This document shows positions 1-8,025 of a DNA stretch of 64,000 nucleotides, in pieces. The stretch comes from Bacteroidia bacterium. Its GTDB lineage: Bacteria > Bacteroidota > Bacteroidia > Flavobacteriales > Flavobacteriaceae. The position numbers were made by a program, and so were the translations under genes. The notes under the pieces were generated by a model. The model did not search any database and had not been told where the DNA came from. It was given only the letters and a program-made list of their open reading frames with translations. Numbering within the stretch: position 1 is the first letter of the stretch; each line of letters begins with the position of its first letter. Location: positions 1-64,000 of the forward strand of contig JAUIIU010000009.1 in NCBI GenBank assembly GCA_030431695.1, read 5' to 3'.

Positions 1-179
1 TCAAACCCAATGCCCTGAAACTGAATATAGAAAACTACCAGAAAAAGATGCTGGAGACCTGGGAAAGCATGCCGAACTACTTCATCACTTCCTCCAGCAA
101 AGGTTACGGCAGGGAACAACTGCTGGACTATATCGAAGCCGTCAATATGGAGCTAGCTGCTCTCGAACGAGGGCGATAA
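1..179 (+). CDS. engB: Ribosome biogenesis GTPase EngB (YihA/YsxC), C-terminal end only
   Basis: Open from the left edge in frame 3 and ending in TAA at 177-179; only the last 58 residues are present. The visible tail (W-E-S-M-P-N-Y-F-I-T-S-S-S-K-G-Y-G) matches the EngB C-terminus, where the SSxxxxG loop contributes to guanine recognition, followed by the closing helix. EngB is a GTPase required for large ribosomal subunit maturation in the cytoplasm. The gene is convergent with the next one and the two coding regions overlap by 38 bp. The family call rests on the tail alone, because the G1-G4 motifs lie outside the window. Confidence 0.75.
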   Translation, partial: KPNALKLNIENYQKKMLETWESMPNYFITSSSKGYGREQLLDYIEAVNMELAALERGR

Positions 180-507
180 GCGCTTCCACAGAATTGATCC
201 CATTGAATGTTTCTGAAGAAATAAAGACCTCCGGTCCGCTGTTGTCTATAATCATGGCGAGAGGCAGATCCTGCTCCGCCAACCAACCGAAACCGAACTC
301 TTCCAGGTATTCATCCTTGTGAAGAAATCGCATATCATAGCCGGAATTTTTTCTGAATTCCTTCCACTCGGTTCTTTCGGTAAAAGTTCCGAAAGTAAGT
401 TCACAAAGTTTGCAAGGGTAGGTCGACGGACTTACGATCTTGTGCATGGAATCAAGTGCTGCATTAACAGTACCCGAGTTGGCGTTATACACAAACACCA
501 GGGTCAT
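142..507 (-). CDS. Conserved hypothetical protein with N-terminal CxxC
   Basis: 121 residues, no signal peptide or membrane segment, so probably cytoplasmic. The N-terminal third is distinctive: a YNANSG stretch, a LDSMHK helix with His22, and a Cys32-x-x-Cys35 pair in TYPCKLCELTFG. These could form a metal or redox site, which is an inference. I recognise it as a family seen in Flavobacteriia but know no function. It follows gldC directly with a TAATG stop/start overlap at 507, so it is probably the last gene of a gldB-gldC-hypothetical operon. Its 3' end overlaps the convergent engB by 38 bp. Confidence 0.7.
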   Translation of the reverse strand: MTLVFVYNANSGTVNAALDSMHKIVSPSTYPCKLCELTFGTFTERTEWKEFRKNSGYDMRFLHKDEYLEEFGFGWLAEQDLPLAMIIDNSGPEVFISSETFNGINSVEALIALVREQLAPY

Positions 508-842
508 TAATCCTTCTTCAGCTCGAGCTTTTCAGCAAAATAATCGCAGAAATCCCGCATTGTCGCCGCCATCTTATCGTTTGCAGTGGCTCGCTCGAAA
601 GTATGCGACATAGCCATAAGGGTCTGGTGAAAAAATACGTTCATCTCGTCCAGCGGCATGTCCTTTGTCCACAGGTCGATACGAAGCGCTTCCTGCGCCT
701 GGTGATCCCAAACCGATAGCAGCATAGCCTTGGTCGGGCTGTTGTCTATGCCTCCGTCCGGTGCAGACCAGTTCAGTTTTTCGGGGATTCGATTTTCATC
801 CAGGCCTACATTTATCTTGATTTCTGAAGTATGTTTCGACAT
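507..842 (-). CDS. gldC: Gliding motility protein GldC
   Basis: 111 residues with no signal peptide. The opening SEIKINVGLDENRIPEKLNW and the later DMPLDEMNVFFHQTLMAM helix are typical of GldC, a small gliding-associated protein of Bacteroidota whose molecular role is unclear; in model flavobacteria its loss impairs rather than abolishes gliding. The ATG overlaps the gldB stop by one base (TAATG), and its own stop overlaps the next start the same way, so the three genes look translationally coupled. The gldB-gldC adjacency supports the call. Confidence 0.9.
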   Translation of the reverse strand: MSKHTSEIKINVGLDENRIPEKLNWSAPDGGIDNSPTKAMLLSVWDHQAQEALRIDLWTKDMPLDEMNVFFHQTLMAMSHTFERATANDKMAATMRDFCDYFAEKLELKKD

Positions 843-1798
843 TATCTTGCGGGTTTGTATTTTGAATTCTTGAATATCTCCTCAGGTGTTTTGATCATCA
901 GCTGCGGAACCGTGACGTCGTTGTTCGCCATGTACGCTCTTACGATCTGCCAACCGATGAATCGACCTATCATCCCGGGAGATTCGTTATCGATCTCCAG
1001 GTAGAATTTTGAAAATGGGGCCGGGTTAATGAACCGCCCGGACAATTTCGCATCGGTGCTGTACAGTAATTCGTTCTCGATGAAGTAACGCCAGATATCG
1101 GACTCATTGTCAAAGGCCCACTGCATCTCTTCTTCGGTATAACCCATTCGGTCCGCTTCCGAAGTTTCAGGAAGCCAGACATCTTTCAAATAGAGTTCTT
1201 TTCCGAAGTAAACCATTTGAGAGAGCAGATCACGATTCCTGGGCCTACTGATCAACTGACGGGCATATGAGGTTGCCACATCCGGCCCTATCTGAGATGG
1301 TTTTAGATTTTTAGATACATATTGTTTAATCCCCTGGTAGAATTCGTGCTCCTCACCCAGGTAGGTATCCAGCCCCAGGACCAGCAGGGTGTCTGCCACA
1401 ATAGCCTTATTCTGGTAATCGACATCCGAAGTAACCGTCACCACGGTTGGAGGCTCGAATTCGGGGAAATAGTATTCGACATGCTGAAACAAGGGCACCA
1501 GCTGGTCTTCCAACTCCGAATTGTCCGGAAACGCCTTTTCAACGGCATCGAACAGCTGTCGTTGCAGGCTGTCCTTCATCCTTCCCTCCCAAATGCTATC
1601 GTGGAATTGTTCGGGGAAGAACACAGGGAATTTCTGTTTGAGCGCAGGAAGGTCGGTTATGGTGGCCCTGGCAAATTCCTTATCGAATCTCAAAATTTCC
1701 ACATCCATGGGAATTGCCGCGATCTCCTTTTCAATCCTGTTCTTACTTGTGCAAGAGACTAGTAGCAATACCAGGATCAGTACGCCGAACATTCTCAT
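842..1798 (-). CDS. gldB: Gliding motility lipoprotein GldB
   Basis: The track ORF begins at a GTG (1828), but the ATG at 1798 places a classic lipoprotein signal at the N-terminus (MRMFGVLILVLLLVSC, lipobox LVSC), so I prefer it; this gives 318 residues. GldB is an essential gliding/type IX secretion lipoprotein of Bacteroidota acting in the envelope. The middle carries the conserved DTLLVLGLDTYLGEEHEFY segment, and ISRPRNRDLLSQMVYFGKELYL follows. It is the first gene of a tight operon with gldC, divergent from nadE across about 100 bp. Confidence 0.92.
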   Translation of the reverse strand: MRMFGVLILVLLLVSCTSKNRIEKEIAAIPMDVEILRFDKEFARATITDLPALKQKFPVFFPEQFHDSIWEGRMKDSLQRQLFDAVEKAFPDNSELEDQLVPLFQHVEYYFPEFEPPTVVTVTSDVDYQNKAIVADTLLVLGLDTYLGEEHEFYQGIKQYVSKNLKPSQIGPDVATSYARQLISRPRNRDLLSQMVYFGKELYLKDVWLPETSEADRMGYTEEEMQWAFDNESDIWRYFIENELLYSTDAKLSGRFINPAPFSKFYLEIDNESPGMIGRFIGWQIVRAYMANNDVTVPQLMIKTPEEIFKNSKYKPAR

Positions 1799-1844
1799 AT
1801 TACTGTCGTTTGCAATTCTTAACGCCACCGGCTTTTATAAATTT

Positions 1845-1863
1845 TACTTTTGAGTTACTTTTG
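1845..1863 (+). promoter_or_regulatory. Candidate nadE promoter, two TACTTTTG -7 boxes
   Basis: Two exact matches to the Bacteroidota -7 consensus TAnnTTTG (TACTTTTG at 1845-1852 and 1856-1863) lie 40-58 bp before the nadE ATG. I see no TTG at the usual -33 spacing for either, so which one is used cannot be told from sequence. Confidence 0.5.
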
Positions 1864-1902
1864 TGCGCAAAGGTACCATTATAAACGCAGATTCGCTTCA
1901 CT

Positions 1903-2694
1903 ATGCAAACCGAAAAAGTTATTGATCATATAGTAAACTGGCTTAGGGAATATGCCGAGAATGCAGGGATGAAGGGATTTGTGATCGGTGTTAGCGGCGG
2001 TATAGATTCGGCGGTGACCTCGGCTCTCTGCGCACGTACCGGCCTCGAACTCCTCTGCCTTGAAATGCCGATCCACCAGGCCTCCTCGCAAGTTAACAGG
2101 GCGATGAATCACATTGGCTGGCTGCAGGATAATCACGATAAGGTATCCATGATCCGGGTGAACCTGACCCCGGTATTCGACGGCCTTATCGAATCCTTGC
2201 CACCCGTTGAAGATGAAGAATCGCGTTTCATGGCACTGGCCAATACCAGGGCCCGTCTTCGAATGACCAGTCTCTACTATTTTGCGGCCCTGAAAAAATA
2301 CCTCGTAGCCGGAACAGGGAACAAAGTGGAAGATTTTGGTGTTGGATTCTTCACCAAATATGGAGACGGAGGTGTGGACCTGAGCCCTATTGCCGACCTG
2401 ATGAAAAGCGAGGTGTATGAGATAGGTCGCTTCCTGGGTGTGAACCAGGAGATATTAGACGCCGCCCCAACCGACGGTCTGTGGGGTGATAACAGGACGG
2501 ATGAGGACCAGATCGGGGCCAGCTATGACGAACTGGAATGGGCCATGAAAATGCAGGCCGAAGGTAAGGAAGCAACAGATTTTGAAGGCCGTGAACGAGA
2601 AGTGATGACCATCTACATACGTCTCAATTCGCTCAATCAGCACAAAATGATACCGATTCCGGTTTGTGAAATCCCCCTACATCTGAAAAATTAG
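1903..2694 (+). CDS. nadE: NAD+ synthetase (ammonia-dependent type)
   Basis: 263 residues. Catalyses the last step of NAD synthesis, ATP-dependent amidation of nicotinate adenine dinucleotide. The ATP-pyrophosphatase P-loop SGGIDSA is at residues 31-37; ARLRMTSLYYFAAL, GTGNKVEDFGVGFFTKYGDGGVDLSP and APTDGLWGDNRTDEDQIG are the family's substrate and active-site segments. There is no N-terminal glutaminase domain, so ammonia must come from elsewhere. The gene stands alone on the plus strand, divergent from gldB. Confidence 0.96.
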   Translation: MQTEKVIDHIVNWLREYAENAGMKGFVIGVSGGIDSAVTSALCARTGLELLCLEMPIHQASSQVNRAMNHIGWLQDNHDKVSMIRVNLTPVFDGLIESLPPVEDEESRFMALANTRARLRMTSLYYFAALKKYLVAGTGNKVEDFGVGFFTKYGDGGVDLSPIADLMKSEVYEIGRFLGVNQEILDAAPTDGLWGDNRTDEDQIGASYDELEWAMKMQAEGKEATDFEGREREVMTIYIRLNSLNQHKMIPIPVCEIPLHLKN

Positions 2695-2725
2695 GCACTT
2701 TCAACGAGTTTTTCCTACGTTGAAC

Positions 2726-2749
2726 GAAATTTCCTATGAAGGAAAATTC
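2726..2749 (+). terminator. Possible weak terminator after nadE
   Basis: A hairpin TTTCCT-atga-AGGAAA, extended on both sides past one A/A mismatch by GAA/TTC, is followed by a T-rich tract interrupted by C and A. It sits about 30 bp past the nadE stop. The stem is AT-rich and the T tract imperfect, so it could instead be an operator for the next gene. Confidence 0.35.
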
Positions 2750-2797
2750 TTTTCTTTAGTTTTGATTTGTAGTATTTCTATTACAAAAAACCTCACG

Positions 2798-2842
2798 CTT
2801 AAGACAATTACAATGTCTCTGTTGTCTTAAGTAATAAGACAA
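2798..2842 (+). promoter_or_regulatory. Perfect 10-bp inverted repeat plus third half-site before the LuxR-type regulator
   Basis: CTTAAGACAA (2798-2807) and TTGTCTTAAG (2822-2831) are exact reverse complements separated by 14 nt. A third copy of the half-site, TAAGACAA, lies at 2835-2842, eight bases before the ATG. This may be an autoregulatory operator or a hairpin over the translation start. No T tract follows, so it is not a terminator. Confidence 0.5.
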
Positions 2843-2850
2843 ATTTGGAC

Positions 2851-3483
2851 ATGAAGAAAATTTTTATTGCTGATCATCACCCGGTTACAAGAAAGGGGAT
2901 AGCTTGTATGCTGAAGAAGAACGATAATTTTGAGATTATCGGGAAAGCAAACAATGGTGATGAACTGTACAAGAGCTTACAGGAAGAAAAACCCGATATC
3001 CTGATCATGGAGATCGATATGCCCCACATTAACGGAATAAACGCATTGCGAGGCATCAAAACCGAATTCCCGGAAGTACGTGTCCTCATTTTCTCTACAC
3101 ATCCTGAAGAGATCTACGCACTGCGATCCATCAAATCAGGAGCCGCCGGTTACGTCCCCAAAACCGCTTCCACCAAAGTATTTTTAAAAGCACTCAAACA
3201 GATCGCCAAAGGAGGTATCTTCCTGAACGAAGACCTTACTTCCACCTTTACCAGCAGGAATGTTGGTGAGACCAGTGCGATCAGCCGTTACAAAAAGCTC
3301 AGCTCTCGCGAGATCGAAGTATTGAACCTCCTTTCCAGCGGAAAACGCAACAAGGATATTGCCAATGCTTTGAATATCAATGAGAAAACGGTAAGTACCT
3401 ATAAAACGAGGCTTTTAAAGAAATTGAAAGTGGACAACCTTGCCGACCTCATCCACCAGTCGCGCATGTTCCAGTTCGGGTAA
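2851..3483 (+). CDS. LuxR/NarL-family transcriptional regulator with atypical (Glu) receiver site
   Basis: 210 residues from the ATG (the track start six bases upstream is a TTG). An N-terminal CheY-like receiver is joined to a C-terminal LuxR helix-turn-helix (SSREIEVLNLLSSGKRNKDIA, then NEKTVSTYKTRLLKKL). The receiver departs from the phosphorylatable pattern: the site normally Asp in (M/L)D(I/L)xMP is Glu54 (IMEIDMP), and the usual Asp-Asp metal pair is Asp8-His9 (IADHHP). The switch Ser/Thr (FSTH) and the Lys (GYVPK) are kept. It therefore probably works without phosphorylation, or as a constitutive mimic. No kinase gene is adjacent. The promoter region holds a striking inverted repeat that could be its own operator. 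Confidence 0.88.
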   Translation: MKKIFIADHHPVTRKGIACMLKKNDNFEIIGKANNGDELYKSLQEEKPDILIMEIDMPHINGINALRGIKTEFPEVRVLIFSTHPEEIYALRSIKSGAAGYVPKTASTKVFLKALKQIAKGGIFLNEDLTSTFTSRNVGETSAISRYKKLSSREIEVLNLLSSGKRNKDIANALNINEKTVSTYKTRLLKKLKVDNLADLIHQSRMFQFG

Positions 3484-3484
3484 T

Positions 3485-5452
3485 TTATAACACCCTTCGT
3501 AGTTTAGCGGAAAGCACATCCCTGAGGATGGTGTAATCGGAGATATTTTCCATCACCGACTTATCCTCGTATTCCCCATCCTTTACCGGGCTTTTGGAGA
3601 GTTCTTCGATCTTGGACGTTACCAGGTGACGCCTTAGGTTGAGTATGGTTTCACTCACCATCTGTGAGATGGTATGCTTCTTTTCCTTCACATAGATATC
3701 CTTGCGCTCCCAGTCGTGAAGATTGTATTTCTCTTCTTCCATCAAGATATGGGTCACCGCCTCGGCCTTTTCCGGTTGTAACTGGTTTACCAGCAGATCG
3801 ATCTTCAGGTCCTGTTGCTGGTTCAGTTTTTCGATGATCTCATAATACAATTCCCTAAAATCCTCGTTCATAAATTCTATCTCGTCGTCCTGCAGGTCGA
3901 GGAAGATCTTTTCGAACACGCGTGTTTGATTCTTCTCCGGCACAAAGGTGATCTCCCCGGACTCATTGGTCTCGAGGATCAGGTCTTCAAATTCTTCTTC
4001 CACATTGCCGTATAACAACAATAATTCGATGATCTTCCGCTCCAGTTCGAACTGAACATCCACTTTGGAAGGTGTTTGCCTTTCAGCGGTTACCACCCCC
4101 ATGGTTTCCAGCGGAGGTTGCTGTTGCTTTTTCCTCCCGGCTTCTCTTCGTTCCTTCTGAAGTATTTGAGCCAGAGTATTGAAGAGTACTTCTTCGGAAA
4201 TGTCCATAATGCGGGCACATTCCTTGATATATACCTCCTGCTTGATCAGGTCCGGTATCTTCGAAATACTCACCACCATATCCCGAATGGTCTCTGCTTT
4301 TTTCAATGGATCATCCTTGGCTTCGGAGGCCAGTAGTGAAGCTTTGAAATTGATGAAATCGGTGGCGTTTTCTTCCAGGTAGGAATTCAGCGTATCCAGC
4401 GTATTCGCACGTGCAAAACTATCCGGGTCTTCTCCATCAGGGAAGGTACAGATCTTCACATTCATACCCTGTTCAAGGATCAGGTCCACACCACGTAGCG
4501 ATGCTCTCAAACCTGCAGGGTCACTGTCAAAGAGCACCGTGATATTCTTTGTGAGTCGGTTGATCAAACGTATCTGCTCCGGTGTAAGGGCTGTACCCGA
4601 GGATGACACCACGTTCTCGATCCCGGTCTGGTGAAACTGTATCACGTCTGTATATCCTTCCACAAGAAAGCAGTTGTCTTCCTTGGCGATAGCCTGCTTA
4701 GCCCTGAAAATCCCGTAGAGTACCTTGCTCTTGTGATAGATGTCACTTTCGGGGGAATTCAGGTATTTGGCCGCTTTCTTGTCGTTGGTAAGTATCCTCC
4801 CACCGAATCCGAGTACACGGCCACTCATACTTTTAATGGGAAACATAACTCTCCCCTTAAAACGGTCGAATTGCTTTTCCTCTTTTACAATGGTGAGTCC
4901 TGTTTTCTCCAGGAACTCCAGCTTATAGCCGTCCTTGATGGCCTTGTCGGTAAACGCGCTCCACTCATTGGGGGAATATCCCAGTTCGAACTTCCGGATC
5001 GTTTCTTCAGTAAAGCCGCGTTCTTTGAAGTATGTTAGCCCTATCGCCTTACCTTCCTCCGACTTGAACAGTGTATTCACAAAATAATCCCTGGCGTATT
5101 CACTAACCAGGTAGAGGCTTTCCCGTTCGTTGGCCAGTTGCTTCTGCTCGTCCGTCTGTTCGGTTTCTTCGATCTCGATGCCGTACTTCTTGGCCAGGTA
5201 GCGTATGGCTTCAGGATAAGTGAAGTGCTCGTGCTCCATCAGAAAAGCCACAACATTTCCTCCTTTTCCACTACTGAAATCCTTCCAGATCTGCTTGACA
5301 GGCGACACCATGAAACTGGGAGTGCGTTCATCGGTGAACGGGCTCAGGCCTTTGAAGTTGCTACCGGCCTTCTTCAATTGTACAAAATCACCGATCACCT
5401 CCTCGACGCGGGCGGTTTCGAATACATTGTCTATGGTGGTTTTTGAAATCAA
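3485..5452 (-). CDS. dnaG: DNA primase DnaG, zinc ligands absent
   Basis: 655 residues. Synthesises RNA primers at the replication fork together with DnaB. The TOPRIM core is intact: LVEGYTDV (catalytic Glu), LFDSDPAG (DxD) and DGEDPDSF. The N-terminal zinc-ribbon region aligns with the family (F-K-G-L-S-P-F-T-D-E-R-T-P-S-F, then IWKDFSSGKGGN), but all four expected ligands of the CPFH...CFGCG pattern are replaced (Cys to Ser, His to Thr, then Asp and Ser). The fold may persist without metal. From memory this looks like a flavobacterial trait rather than damage. The C-terminal helicase-binding region is long. It converges with the upstream regulator, with one base between the stops. Confidence 0.95.
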   Translation of the reverse strand: MISKTTIDNVFETARVEEVIGDFVQLKKAGSNFKGLSPFTDERTPSFMVSPVKQIWKDFSSGKGGNVVAFLMEHEHFTYPEAIRYLAKKYGIEIEETEQTDEQKQLANERESLYLVSEYARDYFVNTLFKSEEGKAIGLTYFKERGFTEETIRKFELGYSPNEWSAFTDKAIKDGYKLEFLEKTGLTIVKEEKQFDRFKGRVMFPIKSMSGRVLGFGGRILTNDKKAAKYLNSPESDIYHKSKVLYGIFRAKQAIAKEDNCFLVEGYTDVIQFHQTGIENVVSSSGTALTPEQIRLINRLTKNITVLFDSDPAGLRASLRGVDLILEQGMNVKICTFPDGEDPDSFARANTLDTLNSYLEENATDFINFKASLLASEAKDDPLKKAETIRDMVVSISKIPDLIKQEVYIKECARIMDISEEVLFNTLAQILQKERREAGRKKQQQPPLETMGVVTAERQTPSKVDVQFELERKIIELLLLYGNVEEEFEDLILETNESGEITFVPEKNQTRVFEKIFLDLQDDEIEFMNEDFRELYYEIIEKLNQQQDLKIDLLVNQLQPEKAEAVTHILMEEEKYNLHDWERKDIYVKEKKHTISQMVSETILNLRRHLVTSKIEELSKSPVKDGEYEDKSVMENISDYTILRDVLSAKLRRVL

Positions 5453-5505
5453 ATGAAGCGATTCAGCAGCCTATAAAAATACTATTATTTTTACTTTCTG
5501 AAGGT

Positions 5506-5533
5506 ACAAAAAAAGGCTCCCTCAGGAGCCTTT
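5506..5533 (-). terminator. Rho-independent terminator after the outer-membrane protein gene
   Basis: Stem AAAGGCTCC / GGAGCCTTT with a 4-nt loop. Read on the minus strand it is followed by a run of T residues and lies about 20 bp past the stop of the 5554-6612 gene. Confidence 0.85.
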
Positions 5534-5553
5534 CAGAATAAAACTGTATTTCA

Positions 5554-6612
5554 CTAATCCATATCGAAGCGCAAGCCAAGCGAGATGTTTCGCTGCTCGA
5601 CGGGATTATCCTTGAAGATGGTGTTGAGATCATACTTCACGTAAAGGGCCGTATCGCGCCAACCAAGATAAGCACTAAGCCCATATATGAAATTGTTCGC
5701 GTTGAAGTTGCCCTTCTGCTTCTCCTTGATCTCCTGCCCCATATCGTCGTATCGAAGTTTCTGTCTTGTTCCCAGTCGGAAACCTGCATAACCCCCTACT
5801 CCTAGTTTGATCTTCTTATGGGTCGAATAGCGGAAATAGGTATCCTTCTCGATCTTTTTTGAAGGTCCCACCTCAAAATGAACAGGGAACACCAGGTTGT
5901 CCACCCGGAATTTCGACTTGTCCAGTTCCAGCGGGTAGGTCATCAATTCGGTTTGCGATCCCGTATCCACAAAGTACTGGTTGTCTTCGGGTTTCAGACC
6001 ATTGAACTGGAAGGAGAATCCATACTTCACCCTCAGCCAGTTGCTTTCCTTAAAGACACGGGTCTTCCAGGCCCAGCCCAGTTCAGCAAAACGGCTACCA
6101 CCGAGTTTGTACATATCATCACCCAGTTCTCCGTCCACGATCACATTGTTCAAACCAAAGGCAAATACAAAATCGCTGGTTGTTCTGCGATCGTATTTAC
6201 GGGCCCTGCTATTCTTACCAATCCAGATAAAGGCATCATCGTCGTCTTCACCACCTATACGCAATACCAGCCGGTCCGTATCGTCATTGATCACGCCAAC
6301 GTCGTCGTTACGTTTCAGCAGTTCGATCTTGTTATCGATGATCGCCAGGCGATTCTCGATGTTCATGGCATGCTTTTCAGCTTCCCGTTGCTTAAGAGTA
6401 CTGGCCTCTTCCTCTGTGATCTCTCCCAGGTCCAAACGTTGGTTTATTCCTTCAACCGTAACCTTCAGTGCTTCTTTTTCTTCGGAAACCACGCGTTCCT
6501 TGGTCGCTTCAAGAACCTCGATCTTGTTCAGTATCTCTGTCTCCTGGGCCTGGGTTACGGCCATACTTAATACCCACACCGTGATTGCGGTGCATAACGT
6601 AATTAGTCTCAT
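5554..6612 (-). CDS. Outer-membrane beta-barrel protein with periplasmic coiled coil
   Basis: 352 residues: an N-terminal signal peptide ending VTQAQ, a charged helical stretch (about residues 25-100, rich in Glu/Lys with heptad-like spacing) likely to form a coiled coil, then alternating aromatic and polar strands ending in ISLGLRFDMD, a typical outer-membrane C-terminus. I do not recognise a named family. It is the third gene of a run with an ECF sigma factor and a membrane anti-sigma factor (50-bp gap to the latter), so it may be their target or a partner in envelope sensing. A strong terminator follows. Confidence 0.75.
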   Translation of the reverse strand: MRLITLCTAITVWVLSMAVTQAQETEILNKIEVLEATKERVVSEEKEALKVTVEGINQRLDLGEITEEEASTLKQREAEKHAMNIENRLAIIDNKIELLKRNDDVGVINDDTDRLVLRIGGEDDDDAFIWIGKNSRARKYDRRTTSDFVFAFGLNNVIVDGELGDDMYKLGGSRFAELGWAWKTRVFKESNWLRVKYGFSFQFNGLKPEDNQYFVDTGSQTELMTYPLELDKSKFRVDNLVFPVHFEVGPSKKIEKDTYFRYSTHKKIKLGVGGYAGFRLGTRQKLRYDDMGQEIKEKQKGNFNANNFIYGLSAYLGWRDTALYVKYDLNTIFKDNPVEQRNISLGLRFDMD

Positions 6613-6662
6613 AAATGTTCAGATTTAGTTCCGCCAGTGGCGGAGTGATTGATGAATAGTTG

Positions 6663-7472
6663 TTAATTGTTACGTTCGGCCACGGCGGTTCGGATCTTTT
6701 CGAAACTCTCGCCAAGGGCGTCGAATACCTTATCCCTGAAACTGCGTTCCAGTTCGAATTCCACGTCTTCCAGCAAGGCTGTGGCATCTACTTTGTTGGT
6801 TTCAGAGTTCAATATTCGCCTGTCACTGATCTCCCTCTGTGCCCGGGTGAGCAGGGCATCGATCTCTTCCGGTGTGACCGTACTGTTCGTTTTGATCCTG
6901 TTATTCACTTCAGCAACCACCTCGTCTATTTTACCCTTCACATAATCCTCATCATTCACAGGCTGCTCGTTGTTTTTTAGTTTTTCATTTTCAACTTTCG
7001 CGATGTGCTTTTGCTCAATATTCATTTCGGGAATGATCTCTTCAGGTAAAGCTGTTTTTTTCTTAACCTCCGACCTGGCAATGATAGATTTGTTCTCCTG
7101 AAATTCCTTTGTTCTTTGGTTCTCTTCGGAATTGGTCGATTCCACTGCTATTTCAGTTTCAGATCGCTGATTATCCCGGACGATCTCCTCGGGCGTTGGT
7201 ACAGTTTCGGTGTCGAACATTTCAGGTTCCACCTGCTCCTCCACGATCTCAATGCTTCCTGCATCATTGGCCGAATTCAGGAAAACTGATGCCAGGATCA
7301 GGATGCCGATGAAACTAGCTGCGATAGCGAACCAGGTATTTCTACCTATTCCTCTTTTCTTCTCTTCCTTCCCCAGCCTTGCCTCAAGCTTTGCCCATGC
7401 ATCAGCCGACGGATTGATCTCCCGCTCCTGCATTTTCTCCCTGATATGGTCTTCGATCTTATTGGGTGCCAT
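6663..7472 (-). CDS. Putative membrane-anchored anti-sigma factor
   Basis: 269 residues. A short cytoplasmic region (KIEDHIREKMQEREINPSADAWAKLEARL) resembles the sigma-binding helix of Bacteroidota anti-sigma proteins. One transmembrane helix follows (about residues 44-66, TWFAIAASFIGILILASVFL), then a long, charged, low-complexity extracytoplasmic part with little recognisable fold. Its start overlaps the sigma-factor stop by 14 bp, the usual coupling of an ECF sigma factor and its inhibitor. The role rests on topology and context; no ASD/ZAS zinc motif is visible. Confidence 0.7.
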   Translation of the reverse strand: MAPNKIEDHIREKMQEREINPSADAWAKLEARLGKEEKKRGIGRNTWFAIAASFIGILILASVFLNSANDAGSIEIVEEQVEPEMFDTETVPTPEEIVRDNQRSETEIAVESTNSEENQRTKEFQENKSIIARSEVKKKTALPEEIIPEMNIEQKHIAKVENEKLKNNEQPVNDEDYVKGKIDEVVAEVNNRIKTNSTVTPEEIDALLTRAQREISDRRILNSETNKVDATALLEDVEFELERSFRDKVFDALGESFEKIRTAVAERNN

Positions 7473-8025
7473 AATTAATAGTATTTTGTTTGGTGATCAT
7501 CGCCTGAAGCATGCTTCGGGCCTTCGATAGTTGCGATTTTGAAGTTCCTTCCGAAATCTGAAGTAACTCACTTATTTCGCTGTGTTTGTATCCGTCAACG
7601 ACATAAAGGACAAAAACAGTCTTGTAGCCGTCGGGCAAGGCGTCGATCAGTTTCTGAATTTCTTCAGCTTCCAGTTCAGAATCAATCTCAGCCGAATGTT
7701 CCAATGAGTTTTCTATCACCGACTCATCCTTGAAAAACAACTTTTTCTGCCTTCTCAGTTCCGAAAGGGATTCGTTTACCATGATCCTCCGTATCCAGCC
7801 TTCGAAACTCCCCTGCCCCGAATAGGTATCGATCTTTGTGAACACCTTGAAGAATCCGTTCAGCATCACCTCTTCAGCCAGGTCATTGTCCCGAAGGTAC
7901 TGCCGGCACACACTCATCATCCTTGGCGAGAACAACTCGAATAGTTCGTGTTGAGCTTTCCTGTTACCTTTCGAAACACTTTTTATCAGTGCCGAATAAT
8001 TCTTATGTAAGGAGACCAGTTTCAA
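7459..8025 (-). CDS. ECF-type RNA polymerase sigma factor
   Basis: 188 residues. Region 2 (AQHELFELFSPRMMSVCRQYL, DNDLAEEVMLNGFFKVFTKI) and region 4 (LIDALPDGYKTVFVLYVVDGYKHSEISELLQISEGTSKSQL) are clear, with no region 1 or 3, as in ECF sigma factors. The ORF appears to begin at TTG (8025): an in-frame TAG lies a few codons upstream with no ATG or GTG between, and the next ATG would cut into region 2. It heads a sigma / anti-sigma / outer-membrane-protein unit. The 229 bp upstream are AT-rich with no exact TAnnTTTG box, consistent with possible ECF autoregulation. Confidence 0.9.
   Translation of the reverse strand: MKLVSLHKNYSALIKSVSKGNRKAQHELFELFSPRMMSVCRQYLRDNDLAEEVMLNGFFKVFTKIDTYSGQGSFEGWIRRIMVNESLSELRRQKKLFFKDESVIENSLEHSAEIDSELEAEEIQKLIDALPDGYKTVFVLYVVDGYKHSEISELLQISEGTSKSQLSKARSMLQAMITKQNTINYGTQ

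Noticed and set aside
5878-6628. Overlapping plus-strand ORFs of 230 and 215 residues opposite the outer-membrane protein gene
   Set aside because: Antisense to a gene with signal peptide, operon context and terminator; the ORFs show no start signals or domains.
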